64,000 nucleotides of DNA from Pseudogymnoascus destructans. Taxonomy: Eukaryota > Ascomycota > Leotiomycetes > Thelebolales > Thelebolaceae. The stretch lies in NCBI RefSeq assembly GCF_001641265.1, contig NW_020167526.1, positions 1,116,001-1,180,000 on the forward strand, read 5' to 3'. The notes under the pieces are model-generated. The model saw nothing but the letters and a program-made list of their open reading frames with translations. It did not search any database and was not told the DNA's origin. Within the stretch, counting starts at the first letter, position 1. Each line of letters begins with the position of its first letter. The position numbers and the translations under genes were made by a program. Positions 62,215 through 64,000 of the stretch are shown piece by piece.

Positions 62215-63840
62215 ATGTCTTCCAATGATGTCCAAAAAGCGATTGATTTCTTGAACGAGAACCCTGGCGAGAACAATGCCATACCGAGAACAATGCCATA
62301 GCGAGAACAATGCCATAGCGGCTCGGATTTTCCATGTTAACCAAACCACACTCCGGATGCGCCGTACGCGTTAGACTCAGCTACCAAAGATTCGTAGAGG
62401 TAGCAATAAAGTGCTTTCAGATGTTCAAGCAGAGGCTATCCAAAGACACATCCAACGGTCTTATGAAAATGGATACCGTGTAACAAAGCCAATGGTTTTT
62501 AATGCTGTCTGCCAACTACTCGCAGCTAACAACCCTCCGCGTAATCCACCGTCACAACGGTGGTTCTAGACGTGGATCAAGTCCTAACATGAGACTTTCC
62601 ACACTATTAAAACCTGTTGGAGGGGAAAGGCGGACATGGGCGTGGGGATTCGGTGGAAATTAGGCCCTGAGACACCCGTATTTCCAGGGCGACCGTCCAG
62701 CTCCCATACTGGGTGGCCGTGCTGATCTGCTGCAGCCACCGAAATCCTCCACGGCTCAGGTGATTACCACCCAGCCGTACGGGGTTTCCGGGTTTCCCCA
62801 TTCCCTACATATAGAATACGTAGGCCCGTAGGATAGTATGGCAATTCAATTGTTTCATTTTTACTCTAAATTACCATATTTACTGTGAGCGTTCTGTTCC
62901 GTTGCACCCGGGATTAATTACGGTCGCCGGAGATCTACATACAATCCTGGCCCTACATCTACGGTCCGGGGACCGTAGAATTACTCCCAACAAAACCCGG
63001 CTAATCGAAGCAGCACGTGTTGCTTCTCATGATGTATCAGCTATTAAAGAATGGTTTCGTGAATTCAAAGATGTGTGTAATCAATTAGATGTTACTGTAG
63101 CTGACATCTACAACTTTAATGAAGTTGGGTTCTGAGTATGAATGAGCACTAGTGAACATGTGTCAGTGCCTACAGCAGTAAAGGAGCTAAGTCATATGTA
63201 CTTATCTTACATTATATTAATTTATATAGCTTTACATACAAGCTCTAGAGAATCGTCAAAGTCTTATAGTAATCGAGACAATTTCAGCTACTAGCATTAC
63301 ACTCCTACCGTTCCTTATAATTCAAGGGAAGCTTTATATGCACGATAATCTACACGGTGATGAGAGAGTCGCAGTATCAGATTTAGGATATACAAACTCT
63401 GAGCTTATGGAATATCTATAGCATTTTGTTCAACACTCTACACCATCTACAAAGGCAAAGTTACTTATAATGGACTCTCATATTTCTCAATGAAGTTCCA
63501 GAATTCATAATACTTGCAAATCAAAACAACATACACTTATATGTATTTCCTTCTCACCTTATGCATATATTACAGCCTCTTGATGTTACTGTGTTCGCGT
63601 AGTATAAGCATTGGCACCGTCGTGCAATTTAGCAAGCAATTCGAAATTTCGACACTAACTATAATGTTATTTCATTCTTCTGAGACTTGTTAACAATCCG
63701 AACACAAACATTTATAAAGGGAAACTATACGAAACCGTTTAGAGACTCTGGTATTTAGCTACTAAACTATGAGAAAATAGAGAAGAAGGTAGCTATATAT
63801 GCAAAACTAGAGCTTCTAGAAGCACTAAAGCAAGCAATTC
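62215..63840 (+). mobile_element. Decayed pogo/Fot1-type (Tc1-mariner) transposon
   Basis: Ordered remnants of one transposase: MSSNDVQKAIDFLNENPGE, NAIAARIFHVNQTTLR, a CENP-B-type helix-turn-helix (PKIRRGSNKVLSDVQAEAIQ; NGYRVTKPMVFNAVCQLLA; PPSQRWF), FHTIKT. A solo LTR interrupts, then RLIEAARVASHDVSAIKEWF, TVADIYNFNEVGF (first Asp block, Asn at the usual Asp), LIVIETISATS, GYTNSELMEYL and KAKLLIMDSHIS (second Asp block). There are many stops and frame changes, and AT content rises to the right, consistent with C-to-T decay. A 17-bp tandem repeat (CGAGAACAATGCCATAG, 62268-62318) lies in the N-terminal part. Limits are those of coding remnants; terminal repeats were not found. Confidence 0.85.
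62615..62992. mobile_element. Solo LTR (378 bp) nested in the pogo relic, TSD AAACC
   Basis: Starts TGTTGGAGGGG and ends ACTCCCAACA, with TG..CA termini and inverted TGTTGG/CCAACA ends. Perfect AAACC duplications flank it at 62610-62614 and 62993-62997. If the element and one duplication are ignored, the transposase reads HTIKT directly into RLIEAA in frame, which fixes both borders. It is a different family from insertions A and B. No internal retroelement genes are present. Confidence 0.92.
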
Positions 63841-64000
63841 AAGCAAGTTAAGATCTTTCAAATTGGAGTTAGAGATTTGAAGAGATCCTTAGCTCACCGT
63901 CTCATCATAGATGGACATCCTCTTGTATAGAGATTCAAATACAGTTAATAGAAAGTACGTTAGTGTTACGATTATAGCTTACAGTTGTTATGGTTGTTAT

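Noticed and set aside
1..64000. CRISPR array, bacterial operon or prokaryotic mobile element
   Set aside because: Introns, gene families and gene spacing are fungal; the tandem repeats have no unique spacers of constant length.

Overview
This window is nuclear DNA of a filamentous ascomycete (Pezizomycotina). Genes are compact, with short GT..AG introns of about 50-110 nt, GTAAGT/GTATGT-like donors and CTAAC-type branch sites. Several families are typical of these fungi: FIG1, SOM1, SAM35, IES4, a GPI-anchored threonine/proline-rich protein and a DUF3435 relic. AT-rich islands hold decayed transposons. I rebuilt most exon structures by hand from splice signals and family-conserved reading frames; exon lengths were checked for frame.

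Layout. 1-16.97 kb: a 3'-truncated fungal gene (minus), the NMD helicase UPF1 (minus) divergent from IMP4 (plus), an Sso1-type syntaxin, ERV41, a permuted-papain-type protein (minus) and an AhpC/TSA-like redoxin. 17.4-21.1 kb: a decayed PIF/Harbinger element with a Myb-like ORF converging on a DDE transposase. The transposase is split by three insertions, two of them members of one TG..CA family with perfect 5-bp target-site duplications. 22.2-31.0 kb: a CorA-like membrane protein, FIG1, a large disordered protein and a mucin-like GPI protein, separated by minisatellites. 31-43 kb: low-complexity DNA, SAM35, the GID/CTLH subunit Gid1/RanBPM, low-molecular-weight phosphatase, IES4 and a SRAP/HMCES DNA-protein crosslink protein. 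43.5-57 kb: RACK1/CPC2 with a U24 snoRNA in its last intron, COX9 divergent from TAF8, SOM1 divergent from a RecA-fold-like protein, a peroxisomal enoyl-CoA hydratase/isomerase, a three-domain fusion (isochorismatase-AlkB-GST-C), TFB5 and a single-pass PY-motif protein. 57.4-58.4 kb: a broken DUF3435 (Starship captain-type) gene. 59.3-61.4 kb: an 11-knuckle CCHC protein encoded in 11 exons. 62.2-63.8 kb: a decayed pogo/Fot1 element containing a solo LTR with a perfect 5-bp target-site duplication.

How it fits together. Most genes are single-copy housekeeping genes (transcription, RNA decay, ribosome biogenesis, membrane traffic, mitochondria, ubiquitin ligase, DNA repair) with no shared pathway. 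No secondary-metabolite cluster or intact mobile element was found, and none of the systems here looks wholly unknown. The most informative observations are the nested, datable transposon insertions, the intronic U24 snoRNA, the fusion protein, the recurring intron positions in the CCHC gene, and three single-base gaps at homopolymers or C-rich repeats in otherwise conserved genes.
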